Shown: positions 35,694 to 43,597 of the stretch, in pieces
Position numbering within the stretch: position 1 is the first letter of the stretch
Layout of the letters: every line of letters starts with the position of its first letter
Assembly (NCBI GenBank): GCA_016936395.1
Contig: JAFGXY010000025.1
Coordinates: 1-64,000, forward strand
DNA from: Paracoccaceae bacterium
GTDB taxonomy: Bacteria; Pseudomonadota; Alphaproteobacteria; Rhodobacterales; Rhodobacteraceae
DNA: 64,000 nt
Reading direction: 5' to 3'
The notes under the pieces: model-generated
Told to the model about the DNA's origin: nothing
What the model saw: the letters and a program-made list of their open reading frames with translations, nothing else
Database searches by the model: none
Program-made: the position numbers and the translations under genes

Positions 35694-35731
35694 AACGGCC
35701 GCAGGGCATCTTCGCACCTGCGGCCGTTTGC
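35694..35731 (+). terminator. Terminator of the island 1 head operon
   Basis: AACGGCCGCAGG pairs perfectly (12 bp) with CCTGCGGCCGTT across an 11-nt loop, followed by TTTGC, 18 bases after the DUF2190 stop. A clear strong terminator. Confidence 0.85.
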
Positions 35732-35750
35732 ATTTCAGAAGATGGGCTGT

Positions 35751-35843
35751 AGTCTATCTTGGCAGCACCAAACCTGTTGCGACGCGGCAACAAAGCCGAA
35801 AATAGCGCACAATCCATCTGCGGCGCGGGTATTTCCGCGGGTA
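35751..35843. promoter_or_regulatory. Right arm-type integrase sites of island 1
   Basis: AGTCTATCTT at 35751-35760 and GCGGGTATT/GCGGGTA at 35825-35833 and 35837-35843 match motifs found beside attL. An AT-rich stretch (ATATTTTTTCGTTATTTTTC) lies between them and attR, suited to bending by IHF/HU. Function inferred. Confidence 0.6.
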
Positions 35844-35884
35844 GTTTTCATATTTTTTCGTTATTTTTCAATACCATGCGGTAG

Positions 35885-35899
35885 CGATACCCGCCTCCA
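35885..35899 (+). repeat. attR of island 1 (15-bp direct repeat)
   Basis: This is an exact copy of the tRNA-Cys 3' end CGATACCCGCCTCCA. It marks the far boundary of the island. Beyond it lies another integrase fragment, suggesting more than one element has used this site. Confidence 0.9.
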
Positions 35900-35966
35900 T
35901 ATTCTTCTAAATCAATAACTTAGCTTTATGGCTCTCGGGTGTGACACATAGTGGAACACACCAACC

Positions 35967-36090
35967 ATGAAACTGTCTGCATATCTAAGTCTTTCTCGCC
36001 ACGGCATTTTCTACTTCCGGTGGCCCCTACATCGCAGCGACAAGGACTGCCGCCCCTATGTCAGGGTTTCGTTGCGCACGCGCTGCCCAG
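35967..36090 (+). pseudogene. Integrase N-terminal remnant next to attR
   Basis: The frame MKLSAYLSLSRHGIFYFRWPL followed by VRVSLRTRCP matches the N-terminal domain of phage tyrosine recombinases (the 'RHGIFYFR' motif). After about 40 residues it turns into sequence that is the opposite strand of the next gene, so the rest has been lost. It is oriented like island 1's integrase and sits just past attR, as expected if another element once occupied tRNA-Cys in tandem. Confidence 0.6.
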
Positions 36091-36446
36091 TTAGGATGCC
36101 TAGCCCGGTGTATCGAGGCCAGCACCTCATTGTCACCCCGCGCGAAAGCGTCTGCGATAACGCGTTCCCGCGCCTCTGGCGTCATCTGGCGTAGCGCCGC
36201 GCGGATTTCCTGCGCACTCCTAGGAATCAATGACAGGCCAGCTTTGTGATGCGCCGCCGCGTTGGCCTCATTGGCGAAGGTATCCAACAGCGCCGCCGCC
36301 GTTGTGGTCAGATCATGCGCTTTCTTAATCGCGCTTTTGTGCGCCTTTTCAAAACGTATTGCCCGCGCCTCGCGCGTTTCATGAGGCGAAACGGCAGCGG
36401 AATGCGCCTGCAAGGCGTCATACATCTCTGACAGGCGATCTATCAC
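36027..36446 (-). CDS. Hypothetical phage-like protein, probably truncated
   Basis: This 139-aa minus-strand frame (MIDRLSEMYDALQAHSAAVS...) has a helical body (RAIRFEKAHKSAIKKAHDLT, RSAQEIRAALRQMTPEARER). Its last 30 residues (from about HRARHPNWAARAQ) overlap the integrase fragment on the other strand, so its natural C-terminus has probably been replaced at a deletion join near 36095. No family is recognised. It is flanked by an IS3 remnant and is likely debris of an older element. Confidence 0.45.
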   Translation of the reverse strand: MIDRLSEMYDALQAHSAAVSPHETREARAIRFEKAHKSAIKKAHDLTTTAAALLDTFANEANAAAHHKAGLSLIPRSAQEIRAALRQMTPEARERVIADAFARGDNEVLASIHRARHPNWAARAQRNPDIGAAVLVAAM

Positions 36447-36475
36447 AGTGACCGCGTGGCCGATTGCCGAGTGAT

Positions 36476-36826
36476 TTACGGCGTCATCATGGCTTTTGGC
36501 CCGCGAAGAACAGGGTGGCTTTTTTTATAGGTGTCCCTCACCTCCTTGATGATACGGTTCTCGCGCCGAAGCCGTTCGTTCTCCCGCGAAAGCTCGCGAT
36601 CCTCGGGCGATACCACATCCGTATCGCGCTGCGCGATCACCCACTTGTTCAACGTCGAAAGCCCAACGCCTAAATCATCCGCAACTTGTCGCCGTGTCAG
36701 CCCGCTGGTCAGCGCAATTCGAACTGCATCCTTGCGGAATTCATCGGTTTTTCTCGTGCCGATGGTTCCTCTCCTTTGCTGCACATTATCCTATCAAAGG
36801 AGCGGCACCAAACCGCGACAGGTCCA
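36476..36826 (-). mobile_element. IS3-family remnant: left end plus damaged orfA
   Basis: The element end TGGACCTGTCGCGGTTTGGT begins at 36826 on the minus strand, followed by an orfA-like frame (36784-36476, 102 aa). That frame has the IS3 helix-turn-helix 'FRKDAVRIALTSGLTRRQVADDLGVGLSTLNKW' (two blocks) and the leucine-zipper-like 'ELSRENERLRRENRIIKE'. Past the A7 run the normal tail KKATLFFA is in another frame. That could be the usual IS3 slippage site, but here it appears one base out and orfB is absent. So only the left part of the IS survives. Confidence 0.75.
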
Positions 36827-36915
36827 CTACTGGAACCCCCACATGAATAGACAGACGACAGGCGAGGACATCGAGAGCACGATCTTCGAGTAATGTTGCA
36901 GCCTTCCCGCTGGTG

Positions 36916-37476
36916 TCAGTAAAATCCGACCTCGCGCACGTCGATCCGGGCGTCGTGGTCGCGGCCATAGGCGACCACGGCCACCGATGTCAGGCCCGCC
37001 GGGCGCGGCACGGTGCGCAACAGCGCGCCCGAGGCGGCAAAGGCGGTGAACGGCAGCCGCACCTCGGCCCAGTCGGGCGTGACGTCAAAGCCCGCCTGAT
37101 AATACTGCCACGGCAACAGCGTGCCCTTCGCCCGCAGATGCACGAAATAGCGCTGCGAATTGCCACGCACCACCAGCCGCACGCCGGTTGTGCCCTCGGG
37201 CGGCGGGCTGGAAAGGTCCAACCGCATCTGGATAAAGCCGCCCCGGTTGGCGGTGCTGACGCGGCCAGTCATGCGGCCAAAGCTGGCCCCGTCCTCGGTC
37301 AGGAAAACCACCTGACCCGATGAGACGCCGCCCATCACCGAATCCGTAAAGAATCGCCAGCCGGTTTCGGGCTGCATGGTGAAATCCTTTATCATGGGCC
37401 TGTCTGCCAGTGCTGGCTGCCAGATCATGCCATAAAGACCGATCAAAAGCACAAATCGGATCAGAGCGCGCATCAA
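36916..37476 (-). CDS. CIA30-family protein
   Basis: This 186-aa protein has a signal-peptide-like N-terminus (MMRALIRFVLLIGLYGMIWQPALA) and a CIA30 beta-sandwich domain (WRFFTDSVMGGVSSGQVVF, RVSTANRGGFIQMRLDL, DVTPDWAEVRLPFTAF, SVAVVAYGRDHDARIDVREV). CIA30 proteins are named for complex I assembly in mitochondria. Bacterial members are secreted or periplasmic with unknown roles, so no function is claimed. It is the first host gene after the element debris. Confidence 0.85.
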   Translation of the reverse strand: MMRALIRFVLLIGLYGMIWQPALADRPMIKDFTMQPETGWRFFTDSVMGGVSSGQVVFLTEDGASFGRMTGRVSTANRGGFIQMRLDLSSPPPEGTTGVRLVVRGNSQRYFVHLRAKGTLLPWQYYQAGFDVTPDWAEVRLPFTAFAASGALLRTVPRPAGLTSVAVVAYGRDHDARIDVREVGFY

Positions 37477-37529
37477 AACTTCATCTCCTGTGATCCCTGC
37501 CCCACCCCATGCGGCGGCGCGGGGCTTTG

Positions 37530-38003
37530 TTACCAGTGTCGCGTGCCGGGGGCACCCTTGATCTGACCGTCCAGATTGAGCGTCACCCAGCCGCCATAGA
37601 AATCACCCGGCTGCGGCACCACGCGCAGATCACCGACCCAAGCCTCGTCCATCCGCCCGGCATAAAATGCAATGTGACCCGCCAAAGCGGCAAAGCGTGG
37701 TGTCGGCTGGTCATAGGCCCAGGCTGCACGGCGGGCTGTGGTCCCGCCTGCCAGCACATCGAAGTAGCGCGCAACGCCCTTCCATTCGCAAAAGCTGCTG
37801 CCCGGCACCGGGTGCAGGATGGCGGCCACGTCCTGCGGCGGCAGATAGTAGGTCGGCGCATGGTGGGTTTCCAGCACCCGCAGCGCGCGGGTCGTCTCGG
37901 CCACCAGCACACCGCCATGCCGGATCACGATGCGCTGTGCCACAGGTTCCAGCGCAGGCGGGCGAGGGTAGGACTGGACATTTTCGCGCGGCAGATCGGT
38001 CAT
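37530..38003 (-). CDS. DUF427 domain protein
   Basis: This 157-aa protein has DUF427 landmarks: 'IRHGGVLVAETTRALRVLETHHAPTYYLPPQDV' (two blocks), 'SSFCEWKGVARYFDV' and the closing 'GDFYGGWVTLNLDGQIKG'. Members are small beta-barrel proteins of unknown biochemical role, common beside methyltransferases and photolyase-like genes in this group. Its ATG overlaps the methyltransferase stop (ATGA). Confidence 0.9.
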   Translation of the reverse strand: MTDLPRENVQSYPRPPALEPVAQRIVIRHGGVLVAETTRALRVLETHHAPTYYLPPQDVAAILHPVPGSSFCEWKGVARYFDVLAGGTTARRAAWAYDQPTPRFAALAGHIAFYAGRMDEAWVGDLRVVPQPGDFYGGWVTLNLDGQIKGAPGTRHW

Positions 38004-38749
38004 GGCTCGCCTGCTCCCTCGGCCGGCCCTATCGTCGCATCGGCGGGGGAAAGCTGCGGCTTGCGTGCCAGACCCATGAACAGAACCGCCGTCAGCGGCA
38101 AAGGGCCGAAGGTCAGGTCGAACCGCCGGTTCACCCCGCGCGGCCCCAGCCCGGTGATCGGACCGGGCACCAGCCCTGCGCCTTGCAGTGCGCGCTGCAA
38201 CTCGGCCGGTCGGATGAACATCGCCGGATCATGCGTGCCGCGCGGCAACAGGCGCAGCAGGTCTTCGGCAATCGTGATGGTGGCCAGCCGGGCCAGCGGA
38301 TTGCGGTTGATCGTGTCATACAAGAACAGCCCGCCGGGGCGCAGCACCCGCGCCACCTCGGCCAGCACCTTGTGCAGGTCGGTGACATGCTCCAGCACAT
38401 CGACGCAGACCACAGCGTCAAAGCCCGCGGCGTCATAGGGCAGCGCCTCGCCCACCCCGACATCATAGCCGATGCGCAAGCCTTGGCTGCGGGCGTGGCT
38501 GCGCGCCGCCGCAATGGCCTCGGCCGCCGGGTCGATGCCGGTGACATTGGCACCGCGCGCCGCCATCGCCTCGGCCATGAACCCGCCGGCACAGCCCAGA
38601 TCCAGCACCGCCTTGCCCTGCCAGTCGATCTGCCGGTCGAACCAGCGCATCCGCCCGGGCACAAGGTTTTTCAAGGTGCGCACCCAGCGAATGTCATCCG
38701 ACCACCACCTGTCTGCGGCCTTGTCATAGATCGTCAGGTCATTGCGCAT
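38000..38749 (-). CDS. UbiG-like SAM-dependent methyltransferase
   Basis: This 249-aa class I methyltransferase has motif I VLDLGCAGGFMAEAMA, acidic motif GIDPAAEAI, motif II 'FDAVVCVDVLEHV' and motif III LRPGGLFLYDTINR. The pattern and length are close to UbiG (O-methylation in ubiquinone biosynthesis), but the N-terminus lacks the usual WWD block, reading DKAADRWWSDDIRWVRT. Another substrate is therefore possible. The start at ATG 38749 is taken, overlapping the gene upstream. The longer frame to 38839 is overlap only. Confidence 0.8.
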   Translation of the reverse strand: MRNDLTIYDKAADRWWSDDIRWVRTLKNLVPGRMRWFDRQIDWQGKAVLDLGCAGGFMAEAMAARGANVTGIDPAAEAIAAARSHARSQGLRIGYDVGVGEALPYDAAGFDAVVCVDVLEHVTDLHKVLAEVARVLRPGGLFLYDTINRNPLARLATITIAEDLLRLLPRGTHDPAMFIRPAELQRALQGAGLVPGPITGLGPRGVNRRFDLTFGPLPLTAVLFMGLARKPQLSPADATIGPAEGAGEP

Positions 38750-39563
38750 TGGGGTGGTCCTTTGGCGGCAAAAGGCGGGGCACGGCATAGGGCACCCGGT
38801 CACGATAGCGTTGGAACCGCGCGCCATAGCGCGCGGCAAACCGGCGCTCCTTGAAGCGCGGCGCCAACAGGCAATAGGCGGTGTAGCTAACCGCCAGTGC
38901 GAGTTGATCGGGGGTCCAGACCGGCACTGTCCACAGCGTCAGCGCAAAGGCCACGTAGATCGGCTGGCGGATCAGCCGGAACAGCCCTTGCGTCGGCATG
39001 TCGGGAAACACCGGCCGGATGCGCGCCATCAACGACATCCAGCCAAGCGCCCCTGACTGCACCTCAGCCCCGGCATCAAAGCTGGCCTTGATCAGCAGCA
39101 GCCAGCTTGCGCCGTAGGCAGCGCTGATCGCCCAGAACACCGCCCCTTCTGCCCTCCACCAGACAATCCCCGACGGCGTCCACAGCGCAAACAGCGCCAG
39201 CAGTTGCGCCGAGGCGATGAGGGCATAGGTGGTGCTGGCCAAGGTCGCACCATGCGGGCCGGGGATCAGGCGGGCAAGGGCGCGGCCCCCCGGCCCGGTC
39301 AACAGCAACGAATGCAGCAGCGGAAATTGCACGATCAGCGCCGCATTGGCAAAGGCCGCCCAAGGCCAAGGCACGCGGCCAAGGCTTTCGGACAGGCCAA
39401 AGAACATCGCCACGATCATCGCCAGCACCCCGGCGGCAAACATCGCATGGGTCAGCGCGCCCATCGTCAGCGCAAGCGCAATGCGCCCTGTTCCCGGCGG
39501 GGGCCGCAGTGCTGCGCCGATCAGGCCGATCAGCCGGGCGATGCGCGGATCAGACAGGTTCAT
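38739..39563 (-). CDS. ICMT/NnrU-like membrane methyltransferase family protein
   Basis: This 274-aa integral membrane protein has about six to seven helices and a C-terminal ICMT-type motif (FRLIRQPIYVAFALTLWTV, then FKERRFAARYGARFQRYRDR). Relatives include isoprenylcysteine-type and methanethiol S-methyltransferases, so it probably methylates a small thiol or lipid using SAM. The substrate cannot be told. It overlaps the photolyase-like gene by ATGA upstream and the UbiG-like gene downstream, forming one operon. Confidence 0.75.
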   Translation of the reverse strand: MNLSDPRIARLIGLIGAALRPPPGTGRIALALTMGALTHAMFAAGVLAMIVAMFFGLSESLGRVPWPWAAFANAALIVQFPLLHSLLLTGPGGRALARLIPGPHGATLASTTYALIASAQLLALFALWTPSGIVWWRAEGAVFWAISAAYGASWLLLIKASFDAGAEVQSGALGWMSLMARIRPVFPDMPTQGLFRLIRQPIYVAFALTLWTVPVWTPDQLALAVSYTAYCLLAPRFKERRFAARYGARFQRYRDRVPYAVPRLLPPKDHPNAQ

Positions 39564-40780
39564 GCCGGCACCATCTGGTCAAGGATACGCGGGATCTGTT
39601 GCTTGACCTTGAAGAACCCGGCAGTGGCATGCGGCCAGATCGCAAGGTCCCAATCGCGCCGCCATTCGGTCAGGGTGATGCCTTTGGCGGTCAGATACGG
39701 GGTGGCCTCTGCCAGCCAGTCTTGCAGCGGGCCGCGCGTGATATAGGGCGTCGCGATCTGCGTGGCCCCGGCGGCTGTGGCCCATTTGGCCAGCACCTCG
39801 GGGTGTTCGGCCTGCAACGGCTCCGGCGCCGCGCCCGCGCGCAGGGCGGCGTCGGTCAGGGCGGCCGCCTCGAAGCGCACAACCGCCTCGGCCACCGGCA
39901 AGGGCGAGCGCAAAGGGCTGGCGGCAAGCGTCGCCACGGTTCGGATGTCCAGCGCAGCCGGATCGAAATCCTCTACGCAGCAATCTTCGTCGGTAATCAG
40001 CAGCGCAGTGCGCTGGCCCGGTCGGGGCGCCGTGATCGTGCGCAACGGCATCACAGGGGGCAATCCGTCAGGCTCGGTCGCCTCAAGCCCTTGCGTCACC
40101 TCGGCCAGATCGCCGGGGCGTGGGGCAAAGCGGCCGCCGGTAAAGGTGGTGATGTTGTCGGCCCGCGCCGGATAGGGCTTGCCGCGCGTGTGCAGCCCCG
40201 CCGCCCAACGCCACCCCAGCGTGTTGGAGGCCGCATCGCCATCCAGCAGATGACGGTAAAAGAAATCCGCCCCCAGCCGCCATGGCAGTTCCAGCGTGAA
40301 AATCCAGATCGAGGCAAACCACATTCGGGCATGGTTGTGCAGATAGCCGGTTTCGACCAGTTCCGCGGCCCAGGCGTCAAAGCAGGCCAGCCCGGTCTGG
40401 CCATCCATTGCGCGGCCCACATCGCGGCGCAGGCGGCGGTCGCGGTCAAGCGCCGCCAGATCGGCCTGCAAACCTTGGGTATAGCCGGTCCAGACCTGCG
40501 GGCGGCGTTCCAGCCAGCCCTTGAAATAACCGCGCCAGATCACCTCTTCGATGAACTTCTCGGCCCCGTCAGGGCCATGCGCCGCCAGGGCCGCCGCAAC
40601 CACCTCTTGCTCGGTCACCAACCTGCGGCGGATATAGGGCGACAGCAGCGACACCGCCTTGTGACGGCCGGGTCCGTGGTCATGGTTGCGGCCATTCGCA
40701 TAACGTCGGCCCATGGCAGGGACAAAGGCCTGCAGTGCGGCCAGGCCTTGCGCGCGGGTGGCGGTGAAGATCTGTGTCAT
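39560..40780 (-). CDS. Photolyase/cryptochrome-like FAD protein with permuted domain order
   Basis: This 406-aa protein begins with a photolyase-type FAD-binding helical domain (RRRLVTEQEVVAAALAAHGP, FIEEVIWRGYFKGW, ARMWFASIWIF, TLGWRWAAGLHTRGKPYPA, NITTFTGGRF). It then has a C-terminal alpha/beta region (TALLITDEDCCVEDFD, LAKWATAAGATQIATPYITR, ATAGFFKVKQQIPRIL) like the photolyase antenna domain. In ordinary photolyases the alpha/beta domain is first. The start is ATG 40780 with AAGGCG upstream. DNA repair or light sensing is possible, and flavin binding is likely. It heads a four-gene operon. Confidence 0.8.
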   Translation of the reverse strand: MTQIFTATRAQGLAALQAFVPAMGRRYANGRNHDHGPGRHKAVSLLSPYIRRRLVTEQEVVAAALAAHGPDGAEKFIEEVIWRGYFKGWLERRPQVWTGYTQGLQADLAALDRDRRLRRDVGRAMDGQTGLACFDAWAAELVETGYLHNHARMWFASIWIFTLELPWRLGADFFYRHLLDGDAASNTLGWRWAAGLHTRGKPYPARADNITTFTGGRFAPRPGDLAEVTQGLEATEPDGLPPVMPLRTITAPRPGQRTALLITDEDCCVEDFDPAALDIRTVATLAASPLRSPLPVAEAVVRFEAAALTDAALRAGAAPEPLQAEHPEVLAKWATAAGATQIATPYITRGPLQDWLAEATPYLTAKGITLTEWRRDWDLAIWPHATAGFFKVKQQIPRILDQMVPA

Positions 40781-40968
40781 GGGCGCCTTGTTCTGCTGCA
40801 ACCAGCTAAAGCTGTTCCAAGCCGCAGCAAAATCAACCGATCACGGGTCTAAACCGGCATTCGGGGTGGCACAATTGCGCGACTGGTCCACAGGGCCAGC
40901 ACCAAGGGTCAGAACACGGCGTCTCGTGGCCAGTGGGCGGCATGCCCACCGGCCACGATGAAGCGCTA

Positions 40969-43333
40969 TTACTGGCGCGCCATGGCAACGCGGATCGCGT
41001 CTTCCGGCGACACCAGATGTCCTTCGAAGTTCGGGTCGACAGACAATTGGACACCCTTGATGCGCCCGTTGAACTCATTGCCTCTGGACTCGTACTCCTC
41101 CGAGACGGGTGCGCCACCGTCCAGGCCGACGTCCATGCCGTCATCGGCGGAGAAGACCATACCCAGCGTTGCGCGCACGCGGCCTTCGCCGACCGGCTTG
41201 CCATCAAGAAAGAGCGCGACGTTGCCGCCCTTGCCAATGCCACCGCCGTCATAGGTGAACTCCATCCGGACCTGATGTTCGCCGGGCGGGATGGGGGACG
41301 TCGATTCCACATAGAAATGCTCGAACCCGCCGAAGTTGTAGCAATACTTCAGCTTGCCATCCTTGAAATACAGGCTCCAGCCACCGGTGTTGGCCCCTTG
41401 CGAGATGACCACACCAGAGGCCCCCCCCTCGGGCACCACGACTTCTGCCGTCACCGCATGCGACTTGTTCTTCAGGTTCAGCACGGTGTTCTCGGACAAT
41501 CGGCCCATTCCGGGGAACAGAAGCTGGGTATTGCCCTTGATCAGCACCGGCCGCCCGGCCAGCACGGGGTTGAACTTCTCAAGCGTCCGGTCGTCGATCG
41601 GCAGCACCTTGTAACGCGCCGCCTCGATCAGCCACAGGCGCTGCAACTCATGCAGCTTCTCCGGCATCTCCTTGGACAGATCACGTGCCTGGCTCCAGTC
41701 CTTGGTGGTGTCGTAAAGCTCCCAGACGTCATCGTCCAAGGCGGGCATCGGTGCCTTGACCCAGGGGATCGAGTGCTTGGTCACCGCGGTCCAGCCCTTG
41801 TGATAGATGCCGCGGTTGCCGAACATCTCGAAATACTGCGTTTCATGCCGTTCGGGCGCGGTGGCGTCGTTGAAGGCATAGGCCATTGACACGCCTTCGA
41901 TCGGGTCCTGCTGGATGCCGTTCACCGAGACCGGCTGCGGCAGCCCGGCCGCCTCGAGGATCGTGGGCGCCACGTCGATCACATGCGTGAATTGGCTGCG
42001 CACTTCGCCCTTCGCGGCAATGCCCTTGGGCCAATGAACGACGGTACCGTTCCGGGTGCCACCGAAATGCGAGGCGACCTGCTTGGTCCACTGATAGGGC
42101 GTATTCAGCGCATGTGCCCAGCCGACCGAATAATGGTTGTAGGAGTCCGGGCCGCCCAGTTCATCCAGCCGCGACATCAGGTATTCGGGCGTCTCGAGAT
42201 GCAGGATGTCATTGAAATAACTCCCCTCGTTGAAGCAACCGTTTATCGACCCTTCGGGCGAGGCCCCGTTGTCGCCGATGATGTAGTAGATCAGCGTGTC
42301 ATCCATCAGGCCCAGCTTTTCGATCGCCTCGATGATGCGCCCAACGTGATAGTCGGTGTGTTCCATGAACCCGGCATACACCTCCATCTGGCGGCTTAGC
42401 ACGGGCTTGAAATCTTCAGGCATGTCGTCGAAGGCGGGGATCTCGGCCGGCCGGGGGGTCAGTACGCAATCGGCGGGGATCACGCCCAGCTTCTTCTGGC
42501 GCTCGAAGATCTCCTCGCGCAGCTTGTCCCAGCCGCCGTCGAACTTGCCCTTGTACTTGTCGGCCCATTCCTTTGGAACGTGATGTGGGGCATGGGTCGC
42601 GCCGGGCGCGAAATAGACGAAGAACGGCTTGTCGCCGGCCAGCGATTTCTGCTGTCCGATCCACTGAATCGCCTTGTCGGCCATGTCCTCGGTCAGGTGA
42701 TAGCCTTCCTCCGGGGTCCGGGTGATCTCGACCGGCCGGGTGCCTTCATAGAGCGAGGGATACCATTGGTTGGCCTCACCGCCGATGAAGCCGTAGAAAT
42801 ACTCGAACCCGCCACCGCCGGTCGGCCAGGCGTCGAACGGGCCAGCCGAACTGGATTGCCAGACCGGCACCTCATGGCACTTGCCGAACTGCGCGGTGGA
42901 ATAGCCGTTCAGTTTCAGCGTCATCGCCAACGGTGCCATCGAATTGGGCAGGACCGAGCAATAGCCCGGCGCGCCCGTTGCCAGTTCGGTGATCGAACCC
43001 ATCCCGGCAGAATGGTGGTTGCGCCCGGTCAGCAACGCCTGCCGGGTCGGCGCGCACAAGGCGGCGGTATGGAACCGGTTGAATTTCAAACCCCGCGCCG
43101 CCAGCTTTTCGGCATTCGGGGTCTGGCAGGGCCCACCGAACGGGCTGGCAGCGCCAAAGCCCGCATCGTCCAGCAGCACGACCAGGACGTTGGGCGCACC
43201 CTCTGGCGGGCGCAGCATCTCGATGGGCGCAAAGCTGGTGTCGGGATCCTTCGCATCATAGGTGATAAGCCCCTTGCCGCACGCCGTTCGGCATCGGCAA
43301 ATGCGTTCGGGATTTGTTGTCTTTTGCGTTCAT
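40969..43333 (-). pseudogene. Cys-type sulfatase, N-terminal frameshift
   Basis: This large arylsulfatase-family enzyme (about 785 aa when joined) hydrolyses sulfate esters. It has the modifiable site CAPTRQALLTGR (Cys becomes formylglycine), metal-ligand LLDDAGFG, and DNGASPEG. The long frame starts only at 43218 (MLRPPEGAPN). In-frame family-like sequence KGLITYDAKDPDTSFAPIE lies upstream of that without a start. A proper start with AGGAGAG Shine-Dalgarno is at 43333 (MNAKDNKSRTHLPMPN) in a different frame. A single-base change near 43283-43292 would join them. It is either a real mutation, a base-call error, or a shortened protein from 43218. The maturase gene is next upstream. Confidence 0.82.
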
Positions 43334-43597
43334 CAGATCTCTCCTGTAGGTCGAAGGCGCTCGCCGATGTTGGCCTTGCAAGCGCGGTCGCACAAACAAA
43401 CACGGGTAACTTACATGAGGCGACAAACCGGGTTGACGTCAATCAATCTGTACACGGGTGAAACCGACGCAGGCCCGCGGTCGTTTGCCGCCAATCCATC
43501 GACTGCGCGCTGGAAAAAATGAAGATCGTCCAGCGGCGTCGGCCTTTCAGCCCGCGCATCCCGGCGATGGCGCCGCTGCCGATACAAACCGGACCCG

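Larger units (their letters stand above)
23366..35899 (+). mobile_element. Island 1: capsid-encoding phage satellite (cf-PICI-like) in tRNA-Cys
   Basis: A 12.5 kb element lies between att repeats. In order it holds integrase, AEP primase/VirE helicase, an iteron region, TerS, TerL, a small membrane gene, three small minus-strand genes, a regulator-like gene, portal, a short frame, a protease-capsid fusion, a gpW-like connector and a DUF2190 protein. It makes a full head and packaging set but no tail, baseplate, lysis or late-activator gene. The described class with this layout is the capsid-forming PICI, which packages itself in its own heads and borrows helper tails. A degraded prophage is the alternative, but every frame appears intact and the element is compact. 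Confidence 0.82.

Noticed and set aside
36476-36826. A complete IS3 element
   Set aside because: orfB and the right inverted repeat are not found, and orfA leaves its frame before the usual end.
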